From positions 186,001 through 250,000 of the forward strand of contig NZ_CP043929.1 of assembly GCF_008632455.1 (NCBI RefSeq): DNA of 64,000 nt, read 5' to 3'. Under the pieces are notes generated by a model. The model was given only the letters and a program-made list of their open reading frames with translations, was not told where the DNA came from and made no database searches. Positions within the stretch are counted from its first letter, which is position 1; every line of letters starts with the position of its first letter. Positions 46,202 through 54,782 of the stretch are shown here, piece by piece. The position numbers and the translations under genes are program-made. This DNA comes from Methylomonas rhizoryzae (GTDB taxonomy: Bacteria; Pseudomonadota; Gammaproteobacteria; Methylococcales; Methylomonadaceae).

Positions 46202-46493
46202 TCGACTATCGGCTTCCAACCATTGCTCAAGCTGATTGCGAAATGGGCCTAGCTTGGGATGGGGCTGGGATTTACGCACCGGATACACCGGTTCATCCAG
46301 CGTATGGAGATGTTTACGGATGGTGGGGCAGGATAATTTGAATTGTTTGGCCAACTCGCTGACGGTCGCTTTCTCCACAAAATGCAACCGCCGAATTTCG
46401 GCTACTTCTTCCACGTCTATCACTCCAGGATTCTCCGGCAAAAAGCCGGGCATTGAACAACCTGGGGTGGAAACTTTTCAACGCCGGTTGACA
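46202..46493 (-). mobile_element. IS21-family left end fragment
   Basis: Nearly the same sequence as 28817-29065 but in reverse orientation: terminus TGTCAACCGGCGTTGAAAAG at 46493, then istA N-terminus from ATG 46453 (VIDVEEVAEIRRLHFVEKA, KFKLSCPTIRKHL-like helix-turn-helix, RNQLEQWLEADSRL). Homology stops at about 46201, so only the first 84 residues remain. It marks the right border of the accessory region. Confidence 0.8.
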
Positions 46494-46654
46494 GTTTGCA
46501 GGCCGATATTCGCCCGAAATAAGGCAAAACCGGTGTCCGGACAACACATCTTCGTGCGGCGGATTAATTGTAACTAATTGATTTATAATAAATTAATTGA
46601 TTTCCGTGTGGCTGCTACTTAGAATGACACAACGAATACTGGAGGTTTATAGCC

Positions 46655-46678
46655 ATGGCTTATGGACTCAGGCCTTAA
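46655..46678 (+). other. gene stump: strong ribosome site and seven codons
   Basis: GGAGGT at 46641-46646, 8 nt before ATG 46655, then seven codons (MAYGLRP) and TAA, ending exactly where the permease gene on the other strand ends (46679). A TATAAT occurs at 46584. It is either a leader peptide or the 5' stump of a gene lost when the accessory region formed. Confidence 0.3.
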
Positions 46679-47884
46679 CTATTCCGCTCTCAATGCTTGC
46701 AAAGGATTTAAATTGGCTGCTTTGATGGCGGGGACTACTCCGGTAGCGATGCCGATAAAAACCGAGACAAAAAAAGCACCAAGCAAATAGCTTCCGGCTA
46801 ACTGAACAGGTAACGCGGGGACGAACAGGCCTGCCAAAACGACTAGGGCAATGCCCAGTACCAACCCGCCGACGCCGCCTGCGGCGCTTAGGAGGACCGC
46901 TTCTCCTAAAAACAATCGGAATATTGTGGATTTGTCCGCGCCTATCGCCCTCAATAACCCGATTTCGGTGACTCGCTCGGAAACCGCTATGCTCATTACG
47001 GTCAATATTCCCACCGACCCGACCAGTAGCGAAATGCTGCCCAAGGCAGCCACGGCCATGGTCAATACGTTCAACACCGAATCCATCTTTTCCAGCATTT
47101 GATTTTGGCTGATAAGCGTGAAATCTTCGCTGCCGTGCCGCATAATCAAACGCCGTTTGATGGCACGTTCCACATCTTCGGCGCGGGCTTGGTCGCTATA
47201 CAGCACGTCGATTTCCATGACGCCTTGCCGATCGAACAGCTCCAATGCTTTACCCGCAGGAATGTAAACGGTGTCATCCAGATCGAATCCGAGTATCTGT
47301 CCCTTGGTTTGCATCACACCGGCCACGCGAAAGCGATCGTTGCCAATACGAATGCGTTGGCCGAGCGGATTGGTCGAGCCGAACAATTCCTTGCGCATTT
47401 TACTGCCCAACACCGCAAAAGCTCGCGGACTATTGAAGCTATCGTCAGGTAAAAATCGGCCTATTTCCAAATCGATTTTCCAAACCTGCGGAACGGCCGG
47501 CCCCACGCCCAAAATCGTGGTACGGCGTTGGCGTTGGCCCGCCTCTACCAGCGCATTTCCCTGCACGACGGGAACTACCGCTTCGATTTGCTCAATGCCG
47601 GCAAGGCTCGCGGCATCGTCCTGAGATAACGGACGCACCGTGCTGATGGTAGCGCCGGACAAGCCGAATGTAGTGGTTTTGCCGGGATATACGGCTATCA
47701 ACCGGGTGCCGAACTGAGTAAATTCGCCCAGCACGAAGTGATGCACGCCGCGGCCGATAGAGGTCAAGATCACTACTGCGGCAATGCCGATGATCAACCC
47801 CAACGCGGTTAACAATGAGCGCTGTTTATGACTGACAATGCTGCGTAGCGCGAATTTTGCCGAGTCTTGCCAAAACATGCTCAC
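46679..47884 (-). CDS. MacB-like ABC transporter permease (second)
   Basis: A 401-residue permease with one N-terminal membrane helix (LLTALGLIIGIAAVVILTSI), a large MacB-type periplasmic core domain (about 50-230) and three C-terminal helices of the FtsX fold (GSISLLVGSVGILTVMSIAV; LLRAIGADKSTIFRLFLGEA; PAIKAANLNPLQALR). This architecture transmits force to periplasmic partners for export. It overlaps the first permease by 4 nt. No ATPase gene is adjacent; see findings. Confidence 0.87.
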   Translation of the reverse strand: MSMFWQDSAKFALRSIVSHKQRSLLTALGLIIGIAAVVILTSIGRGVHHFVLGEFTQFGTRLIAVYPGKTTTFGLSGATISTVRPLSQDDAASLAGIEQIEAVVPVVQGNALVEAGQRQRRTTILGVGPAVPQVWKIDLEIGRFLPDDSFNSPRAFAVLGSKMRKELFGSTNPLGQRIRIGNDRFRVAGVMQTKGQILGFDLDDTVYIPAGKALELFDRQGVMEIDVLYSDQARAEDVERAIKRRLIMRHGSEDFTLISQNQMLEKMDSVLNVLTMAVAALGSISLLVGSVGILTVMSIAVSERVTEIGLLRAIGADKSTIFRLFLGEAVLLSAAGGVGGLVLGIALVVLAGLFVPALPVQLAGSYLLGAFFVSVFIGIATGVVPAIKAANLNPLQALRAE

Positions 47885-49086
47885 CTTCGGCTCAAGGCAT
47901 TAACCGGGTCTAACTTAGCGGCTTTTCGAGCCGGCAGTACGCCAAAGATCAAGCCTGTAGCCAATGCGACCCATACAGCAGCTAACCAGGCCCACACCGG
48001 CAAACTCACCGGAAATTCCGGATAAGCCCATGCCAATATCACGAGTCCGAGTTGCCCGATAATTGCGCCTAACAACGCGCCGGCGCAAGATAACAATGCG
48101 GCTTCAGATAGAAATAAGCCCAGCACTTGGTTTCGTGTCGCCCCCAACGCTTTCAGCAGACCAATTTCCGCAGTGCGCTGGCTCACGCTGACCAGCATGA
48201 CGTTCATCACCAGCACGCCGGCCACGGTCAGACTGACTGCCGCGATGCCGGTTACGGTAAGCGTCAGCGCGCCGAGAATTTTGTCGAAGGTGCCGACTAC
48301 GCTGTCTTGGGTAATGATGGTGATGTCGTCTTCGCCTTCGTGGCGCATTTGGATCAATTGCCGCACTTCGGCTTGTGCTTTGCGCATCGCCGAATCGGAT
48401 GGCGTTTCGATCAAAATTCGAAATAAGGAATGACTATCAAATAATGCCATCGCCGCAGCAACCGGCACGATGACCAGCTCGTCGAAACCTACGCCTATCG
48501 ACTGACCCTCGGCTGCCAACACGCCGATCACCCGAAAACGCCTATCATTAATCCGCAGCCATTGCCCGATTGCCGGACGGCGGGCGAACAACTCTTCGCG
48601 GATGGTTCTGCCGATGACGCAAACCGGCATCTCACTATCGATTGCCGATTCCGGCAAAAATCGGCCTTGCTCCACGCTCAAATGCCGCACCCGTAGCAAG
48701 GCATGGGTAGAACCCATGATATTGGTTTCCCGCTCCAACCGGCCGGCGGAAATCGGTGCCGAACCGACGGCAACCGGCGCCATCGCGGCGATGTGGCGAA
48801 TTTTGAGCAAGGCACCGGCATCGTCCAAGGTCAAGTCGCGCGGGGTCTCGCCGAAAACCGGCGGATGGCCACCGGTGGTTTCGTTTCTACCCGGCAGTAC
48901 GATTAGCAGATGTGTGCCTAAAGCCTCGAATTCGTTGACCACATACTGCCGGGCACTGTCGCCCAGCGCGGTCAGCACGCAAACAGCGGCTACTCCGATG
49001 CTCATCGCCAATACGATCAGGCCTGAGCGTAACGGCTGGGTTTTGACGGCTTTAGCGGCTTGTACCAGAGTGTCACGCAATTGCAT
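47881..49086 (-). CDS. MacB-like ABC transporter permease (first)
   Basis: A 401-residue paralog of the downstream gene with the same MacB/FtsX layout: SGLIVLAMSIGVAAVCVLTA, periplasmic core, then VSQRTAEIGLLKALGATRNQ and KAAKLDPVNALSRR. The two permeases probably form a heterodimer. The 72-bp gap to the divergent EamA gene must hold its promoter. The substrate is unknown; related systems export antibiotics, lipoproteins or siderophores. Confidence 0.87.
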   Translation of the reverse strand: MQLRDTLVQAAKAVKTQPLRSGLIVLAMSIGVAAVCVLTALGDSARQYVVNEFEALGTHLLIVLPGRNETTGGHPPVFGETPRDLTLDDAGALLKIRHIAAMAPVAVGSAPISAGRLERETNIMGSTHALLRVRHLSVEQGRFLPESAIDSEMPVCVIGRTIREELFARRPAIGQWLRINDRRFRVIGVLAAEGQSIGVGFDELVIVPVAAAMALFDSHSLFRILIETPSDSAMRKAQAEVRQLIQMRHEGEDDITIITQDSVVGTFDKILGALTLTVTGIAAVSLTVAGVLVMNVMLVSVSQRTAEIGLLKALGATRNQVLGLFLSEAALLSCAGALLGAIIGQLGLVILAWAYPEFPVSLPVWAWLAAVWVALATGLIFGVLPARKAAKLDPVNALSRR

Positions 49087-49158
49087 GACGGCAGTGTATC
49101 GCTATTGTAAATAAAGACCCAGCCTTATTCCGAGTACACTAAACCATTGTTTGCTCAG

Positions 49159-50070
49159 ATGAGTTCCGTGATTTCGAAATTATTACTCTTGCATCGGTCG
49201 GCTTGGATATGCAGCATTGCCCGTCGAGGTCTGTTGCAGATGGTGCTGGCTTGCATATTCTTTTCGTTGATGAACGCTTGCGTGTACGGTATTCGCCAAT
49301 TGGACGGCAGTTTGCCGGCTACGGTAATCAGTTTCGTCCGCATTGTCTGTAACTTGTTGGTAGTGTGGATTCCGGCCAGTTTAAGCCGTCGGGCCGGCGA
49401 GCTGATCGGCGACAAGCGACCGTCGTTGTGGTTACGCGGCTTGTTCGGCACTATCGCACTGATGTTGTCGTTCACGGCGATTACCCGAATCGGGCCGGGC
49501 GAAAGTGCGTTTTTAGCCGCCAGCAGCGGAGTATTTGTTGCCTTGCTAGGGCCGTGGGTTTTGGGCCAGAGCAATAGCTTTTTGGGATGGCTGGCAATTT
49601 TGGGTTCGTTTGCCGGTGTCGGCTTGATGTTTCAACCAAGCGCCACTCCTGCCGATTATTTGGGCCGAGCCATGGCCCTGGCGGCGGGTTTTCTATCGGC
49701 GTTAGCCTATTTGATGGTGGCGCGAGCCGGGCGCAGCAACTCGCCGCAATCGGTGATTTTTTATTTTTGCCTGGTGGCATTGATGGTGCATCTGGCTTAC
49801 TTTGCCGTTTACGGCTATCGCTTGCCGCAGGGTTGGCGTATCTGGACGTTGCTGCTGGCCGCCGGCTTATTAGGTAGTGCGGCACAAATGGCGATGACGC
49901 GCGCCTATCAACAAGCGCCGGCCGCCATGGTGAGTGCCGTCGGCTATTTGGCGCCGGTATTGAGTTCGATCTGGGCTGTTTTGTGGTTCGCGCGCGTGCC
50001 GGACGGTACGACGTTATTGGGCTCCGCACTGATCCTACTGTTCGGCGTCCTATTGCCGTTCTTGCGTTGA
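49159..50070 (+). CDS. EamA/DMT-family transporter
   Basis: A 303-residue membrane protein with ten helices in two EamA repeats (MVLACIFFSLMNACVYGIRQ; FLSALAYLMVARAGRS; VSAVGYLAPVLSSIWAVLWF). Such carriers move small metabolites across the inner membrane; the substrate cannot be read from sequence. A TTG at 49147 would add four residues; ATG 49159 is chosen. A later ATG (MCSIARRG) is also possible. Confidence 0.85.
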   Translation: MSSVISKLLLLHRSAWICSIARRGLLQMVLACIFFSLMNACVYGIRQLDGSLPATVISFVRIVCNLLVVWIPASLSRRAGELIGDKRPSLWLRGLFGTIALMLSFTAITRIGPGESAFLAASSGVFVALLGPWVLGQSNSFLGWLAILGSFAGVGLMFQPSATPADYLGRAMALAAGFLSALAYLMVARAGRSNSPQSVIFYFCLVALMVHLAYFAVYGYRLPQGWRIWTLLLAAGLLGSAAQMAMTRAYQQAPAAMVSAVGYLAPVLSSIWAVLWFARVPDGTTLLGSALILLFGVLLPFLR

Positions 50071-50239
50071 TGTTGCCTTAGGACAACGAATGTTACATTG
50101 TTGCCACAACGGTGCGCGTTGCACCATCTGATTCACGCTGGATTGCGAGGTTATTCGCCAAGACATTGAAATGTATTGCTTAAATCATGGCGCACTACTT
50201 GCTTTACTAGAAGTGTTTTCGTAAACACGAGGTGAGCTT

Positions 50240-51172
50240 ATGGCAACCTGTCAACGTTTTAGCGATATCTCCGTATCGGAACGGATTCTGAACAGCTTGT
50301 TTTTACTCAGTATTGCCGTGGGTTATTTGTTTTCGCTGGGGCAAGTATTTTTCACCCATCAAGGTCGCGACGGCGCACCGGGGATTTCGGTGGCGGATAT
50401 CGCGATTGCTTATCACGGCAGCCCTGATCAAACCCGTTTGGCCGCAGCCATCAATGGCCCCATGGCCGGAAATTTGAAATCGCCCGCCGATAAGTCGGCC
50501 ATTCTGGATTGGATAGACGCCGGCGCACCGCAGGCTTGGTATCAATCGCAAATCGCCCCAATATTGCAGCGCGACTGTCTCGGCTGTCATGCCCCGGCTA
50601 GTGGGATGAATGTGCCGCCTTTGACCAGTTACGAACACGTCGTCAAATTAACGGAATCGGATCGCGGCGCATCGGTGCCTTCGCTGGTGAGGGTGTCGCA
50701 TATCCACGTGTTCGGTATCGCGTTCATTCTGTTCTTTGTCGGCAGATTATTCATCCTGTGCGAGATTCCGGTTTGGTTGAAACGCCTGACGATCGGTATT
50801 CCTTTTATGAGTATGCTGACCGATATTTTTGCTTGGTATCTAACCAGGGAGAATCCGGGGTTCGCCTATTTGTTGATTGTCAGCGGCGGGCTGATGGGTT
50901 TGTCGTTGAATTTTCAAATCGGCTTGAGTCTGTACCAAATGTGGCAACCGGAACTGAACTGGCGGCAAATCTACTCAGGCGCTAAAGCCAGCGTATGTCA
51001 ATTGACCGCCTCCGTTTGCTTAGGCGTAAGCTGGGCGAAAGATCTGGCTTCGCCGGCTTTGCAGGCCTTTTGGGCGTCGGTCAACGACAGCCGTAGCCAC
51101 GACGGGTTACGGCATTTTACGCTTAACATCGGCAAGCAAATACACGATAAGTTGGTCCGGGCAAAACGCTAG
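50240..51172 (+). CDS. membrane protein with one c-type haem motif
   Basis: A 310-residue protein: an N-terminal helix (LNSLFLLSIAVGYLFSLGQV), a soluble segment of about 110 residues with CLGCH (Cys113, Cys116, His117), then three or more helices (IHVFGIAFILFFVGRLFILC; IPFMSMLTDIFAWYL; AYLLIVSGGLMGLSLNFQIG). The haem-bearing part should face the periplasm, suggesting a membrane-bound electron carrier. The family is unfamiliar to me. A good ribosome site (GAGGTGAG) precedes ATG 50240. The motif pair GIAFILFF/HxxG includes His residues that might bind a second haem. Confidence 0.6.
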   Translation: MATCQRFSDISVSERILNSLFLLSIAVGYLFSLGQVFFTHQGRDGAPGISVADIAIAYHGSPDQTRLAAAINGPMAGNLKSPADKSAILDWIDAGAPQAWYQSQIAPILQRDCLGCHAPASGMNVPPLTSYEHVVKLTESDRGASVPSLVRVSHIHVFGIAFILFFVGRLFILCEIPVWLKRLTIGIPFMSMLTDIFAWYLTRENPGFAYLLIVSGGLMGLSLNFQIGLSLYQMWQPELNWRQIYSGAKASVCQLTASVCLGVSWAKDLASPALQAFWASVNDSRSHDGLRHFTLNIGKQIHDKLVRAKR

Positions 51173-51195
51173 ACAAGAGTCCGGAGACTATCGGG

Positions 51196-52278
51196 CTAGC
51201 CTTGCTCTATTTGTTGCAGATAGCTGCGGGCGATTTTACGCAATCCGTTGGCGGACAAGTCCAACCCCAGCGGGGTCGTAACGGTTTCCAGCTCGTGCAT
51301 GACGTCGGTCGGTGCTAACAGGGTTAAAAAGCGTAGCCCCTCAGCGCCCGGAATATGGTTGGCGACAGTGCGCAGCAACGGGGTCAGATCGCTCCAAGAA
51401 TCGTTTAAAAAACGGCGTAGCGGATCGGCGGCTTCAGGTGTTGCCAGCAGTGCTTGTTCTAAGGTTACTCCGGCTTTCTGCAACATGGTTTGCAAGCCGG
51501 CGCGCTGAGCCTCTCCGCCGCTTAACTTGGCGTTGGTGATGGCTTGACCCAACGAGCCCTGCCATTTTTGCCAAACTCGCCGCCATTGCTGCATCTCTTC
51601 TGGGTTGAACGGCGCGCTGACCAAGTTGCCGGCCGGTGGTCGGTTGGCGCTGAATGCGACGTCCAGCACGATGTTGCCGGCATTGGCTTGCACCTTGCGG
51701 AACCGCAAGCTGTTGACGGTATCGTACAATTGCTCGCTGTTTTCGTCCGGCACGAAAGGCAGCAAGCCTTTGACGATATCGCCGCGAGCGCTGGCCAAGT
51801 CGATTTTCAAGGCAGCCAAACGCGGCGCAACGGCTTGCTGCAGCAAGTCTTGCAACTGGGCAATGTCCAATTTGCGGCCCTGATTGTCGAAGGCATCGAT
51901 GTGCGTCACCGGAAAGCTCAACACATTGCCGGAGGCGTCTAGCGTCGGCGCCTGCAGCGTTTCCAATATGCCATTCCATTCCACCAACTTCATGCAATTA
52001 TTGCCGAGCTGTGCGCCGAACCTGGCATGCACGTGGTTGCTGATTTTCACCTGGCCATCCGCGCCGGCAAGCTGCGGGTTGGCCAAGTCGACATAATTGC
52101 ATTGTTTGGCGTCTTTCCATACCCGGGCGCTTTGTCCGTTGCCGGTGAACAGTTGACTGACCAACACTTGGCGAATCAAGCGGTAATCCATCGGCACGGA
52201 CAACGTCGTTTCGGCACCGAAGCTCGCCAAGCTAAAACCGAGCGAGCAAATCAATATGAAACAGCGTTTGATGGTCAT
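51196..52278 (-). CDS. exported protein of unknown function
   Basis: A 360-residue protein with a signal peptide (KRCFILICSLGFSLASFGA) and a mixed alpha/beta body; no membrane anchor, lipobox or known domain seen. Motifs such as KQCNYVDLANPQL and NNCMKLVEWNGILETL provide two Cys. It overlaps the nadE stop by 4 nt and is therefore the last gene of sucC-sucD-nadE, but nothing links its function to those enzymes. Confidence 0.7.
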   Translation of the reverse strand: MTIKRCFILICSLGFSLASFGAETTLSVPMDYRLIRQVLVSQLFTGNGQSARVWKDAKQCNYVDLANPQLAGADGQVKISNHVHARFGAQLGNNCMKLVEWNGILETLQAPTLDASGNVLSFPVTHIDAFDNQGRKLDIAQLQDLLQQAVAPRLAALKIDLASARGDIVKGLLPFVPDENSEQLYDTVNSLRFRKVQANAGNIVLDVAFSANRPPAGNLVSAPFNPEEMQQWRRVWQKWQGSLGQAITNAKLSGGEAQRAGLQTMLQKAGVTLEQALLATPEAADPLRRFLNDSWSDLTPLLRTVANHIPGAEGLRFLTLLAPTDVMHELETVTTPLGLDLSANGLRKIARSYLQQIEQG

Positions 52279-53906
52279 GATTTATCTCCGCTCAGTTGCA
52301 TGGCGCCGCGATACGCCGAGGATATCGGATAGCGCCGGTCGCGGCCGAAAGCGCGGGCGGTAATGCGGATACCCGGCGGCGATTGGCGGCGTTTGTACTC
52401 GTTTCTGTCCACCAAGCCGATTGCCCGCTCCACGGCTGCGCGCGGGTAACCCAGGGCGACGATTTCAGCCGCCGATTTATCCTGCTCTATATACAAGGCC
52501 AGAATCGGGTCCAAAATCGCATAGGGCGGCAAGGAGTCTTCGTCTTTTTGATCGGGGGCCAGTTCCGCCGACGGCGGACGTTCCAGCACGCGCTGCGGAA
52601 TGACAGGGGAAATGCCGTTGCGGTATTCGGCCAGTTTATAGACCAGCAGTTTGGACACGTCTTTCAGCGGCGCAAAGCCGCCGGCCATATCGCCGTACAG
52701 CGTGGCGTAACCGACGCTCATTTCGCTTTTGTTGCCGGTAGTCAACAGCAGTTTGCCTTGTTTGTTGGACAGCGCCATCAGCAAAACGCCGCGGCAGCGG
52801 GCTTGGATGTTTTCTTCGGTGGTATCTTTTTGGGTACCGACAAACAACGGCGCCAGCATGTCGGTAAACGCGTTCACTGCCGGTTCTATCGGAATCGTAT
52901 GCAGCTTGACCCCCAACGCCGCCGCTTCCAAGGCGGCGTCTTCGTTGCTCATGCCCAGGGTGTAACGCGAAGGCATCGACACCGCTTCCACCCGGTCGGC
53001 ACCCAAGGCGTCGACCGCCAGCGCCAACACCAAAGCGGAATCTATGCCGCCCGACAAACCCAAAATCGCACCTTGAAAGCCGTTTTTGCGCACATAATCG
53101 CGTATACCCAACACCAAGGCTTGATATTCGCTGACCACCGGTTGGTACAGCGGGGCCACCTCGGCCGGCTGCGGACCTTGAGGGCCGAATTCGACCACGC
53201 TGAGCTGTTCAACGAATTCGGCGGCGCGGAACACGATGTCGCCGTTTCGGTCGGCAACAAAGGAGGCGCCGTCGAATACCAACTCGTCCTGACCGCCGAT
53301 CTGATTCACGTATACCAAGGGGATTTGCGCTTCTCGCACTTGGCGGCAAATGATGGTCTCGCGCTCTTGCATCTTGCCGGCGTTGAACGGAGAAGCGTTC
53401 AACGCCAGCACGATGTCCGCCCCGGCCGCACGGTTTTCGGCGATGATCCCGGGCTGCCAGATGTCCTCGCAAATCGCCAGCGCCAGCTTAACCTGGTTGA
53501 CCTCGAACACTCTGATCCGGTGGCCGGCATGGAAATAACGCCGTTCGTCGAATACCCCGTAATTGGGCAGAGCTTGCTTGTGGTATTCGGCGACGATGGC
53601 ACCGTCACGCACAACCACCGCAGCATTGAACACTTGTCGGCCGTGCAGTTGCGGATAGCCGATGACCGCAACAATTCCGTCGATTTGCGCGGCTAGTTCG
53701 GCTAGCGCGCGTTGCGCATCCTGAACGAAGTCGGCGCGCAGCAGCAAGTCCTCTGGCGGATAACCGGTAACGCACAACTCCGGAAACACCACGACGTCGG
53801 CTTGTTGCTGCTTGGCTTGATCGACGGCGCGCGCTATTTTTTTGACGTTACCGGCGATATCGGCGACGCTGAAATTCAATTGGGCGAGAGCGATTTTTAA
53901 GCTCAT
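52275..53906 (-). CDS. nadE: glutamine-dependent NAD+ synthetase
   Basis: A 543-residue two-domain enzyme making NAD+ from deamido-NAD+ with ATP and glutamine. The N-terminal nitrilase-type glutaminase has Glu (FPELCVTGYPPED), Lys (YHKQALPNYGVFDE) and Cys (AICEDIW). The C-terminal synthetase has the P-loop GLSGGIDSALVLAL and TTGNKSEMSVGY. All key residues are present and the length is typical. It starts 3 nt after the sucD stop. Confidence 0.95.
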   Translation of the reverse strand: MSLKIALAQLNFSVADIAGNVKKIARAVDQAKQQQADVVVFPELCVTGYPPEDLLLRADFVQDAQRALAELAAQIDGIVAVIGYPQLHGRQVFNAAVVVRDGAIVAEYHKQALPNYGVFDERRYFHAGHRIRVFEVNQVKLALAICEDIWQPGIIAENRAAGADIVLALNASPFNAGKMQERETIICRQVREAQIPLVYVNQIGGQDELVFDGASFVADRNGDIVFRAAEFVEQLSVVEFGPQGPQPAEVAPLYQPVVSEYQALVLGIRDYVRKNGFQGAILGLSGGIDSALVLALAVDALGADRVEAVSMPSRYTLGMSNEDAALEAAALGVKLHTIPIEPAVNAFTDMLAPLFVGTQKDTTEENIQARCRGVLLMALSNKQGKLLLTTGNKSEMSVGYATLYGDMAGGFAPLKDVSKLLVYKLAEYRNGISPVIPQRVLERPPSAELAPDQKDEDSLPPYAILDPILALYIEQDKSAAEIVALGYPRAAVERAIGLVDRNEYKRRQSPPGIRITARAFGRDRRYPISSAYRGAMQLSGDKS

Positions 53907-53909
53907 GGA

Positions 53910-54782
53910 TTATTGGGGAAAACACGCGCGCATCGCCGCGCCGATGTCCGAAGGCGAGCTGACCATGCTAACGCCGGCCGCTTGCATCGCCGCGATCTTA
54001 CCCGCCGCCGTGCCGCTGCCGCCGGTGACAATGGCGCCGGCATGGCCCATGCGTTTACCGGGCGGCGCGGTTTGGCCGGCAATGTAGCCGACCACCGGTT
54101 TGGTCACGTGCGCCTTGATGAATTCCGCCGCTTGTTCTTCATCGCTGCCGCCGATTTCCCCGACCATGACAATGCCGTGTGTGTCCGGATCGTCTTGGAA
54201 ACGGCGGATCACGTCGATAAAGTTCATGCCGTGTACCGGGTCGCCGCCGATGCCGACGCAAGTGCTTTGTCCCAGGCCTTCGCGGCTGGTTTGATGCACG
54301 GCTTCGTATGTCAAGGTGCCGGATCTCGACACAATGCCGATTTTACCCGGCACGTGGATATGCCCGGGCATGATGCCTATCTTGCATTGACCCGGAGTAA
54401 TGACGCCGGGGCAATTCGGACCCACCAGCAAAGAACGGCTGCCTTGCATGGCCGCTTTGACGTTCAACATTTGCAGCACCGGTATGCCTTCGGTGATGCA
54501 TACGATCAATTCGATACCCGCGTCCACCGCTTCCAATATCGCATCAGCGGCGAAAAAGGGCGGTACATAGATCATGGTCGCATTGGCGCCGGTTGCCTTT
54601 ACCGCTTGTTGCACGGTATCGAATACAGGCAGACCCAAATGAGTGGAGCCGCCGCGGCCGGGCGTGACGCCGCCGACCAATTGCGTGCCGTAAGCCAAGG
54701 CTTGCTCGGAGTGGAATGTTCCTTGTTTGCCGGTGAAGCCTTGGCAAATGACGTTGGTGTTTTTATCGATCAAGATAGCCAT
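53910..54782 (-). CDS. sucD: succinyl-CoA synthetase alpha subunit
   Basis: A 290-residue subunit: the CoA-binding Rossmann domain (GFTGKQGTFHSEQALAYGT), a second ligase domain with VGPNCPGVITPGQCKIGIMP, and the phospho-histidine segment GHAGAIVTGGSGTA. With SucC it interconverts succinyl-CoA and succinate with nucleotide phosphorylation in the TCA cycle. It starts on the last base of the sucC stop. A malate-CoA ligase identity, found in serine-cycle bacteria, is possible but not suggested by neighbours. Confidence 0.95.
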   Translation of the reverse strand: MAILIDKNTNVICQGFTGKQGTFHSEQALAYGTQLVGGVTPGRGGSTHLGLPVFDTVQQAVKATGANATMIYVPPFFAADAILEAVDAGIELIVCITEGIPVLQMLNVKAAMQGSRSLLVGPNCPGVITPGQCKIGIMPGHIHVPGKIGIVSRSGTLTYEAVHQTSREGLGQSTCVGIGGDPVHGMNFIDVIRRFQDDPDTHGIVMVGEIGGSDEEQAAEFIKAHVTKPVVGYIAGQTAPPGKRMGHAGAIVTGGSGTAAGKIAAMQAAGVSMVSSPSDIGAAMRACFPQ

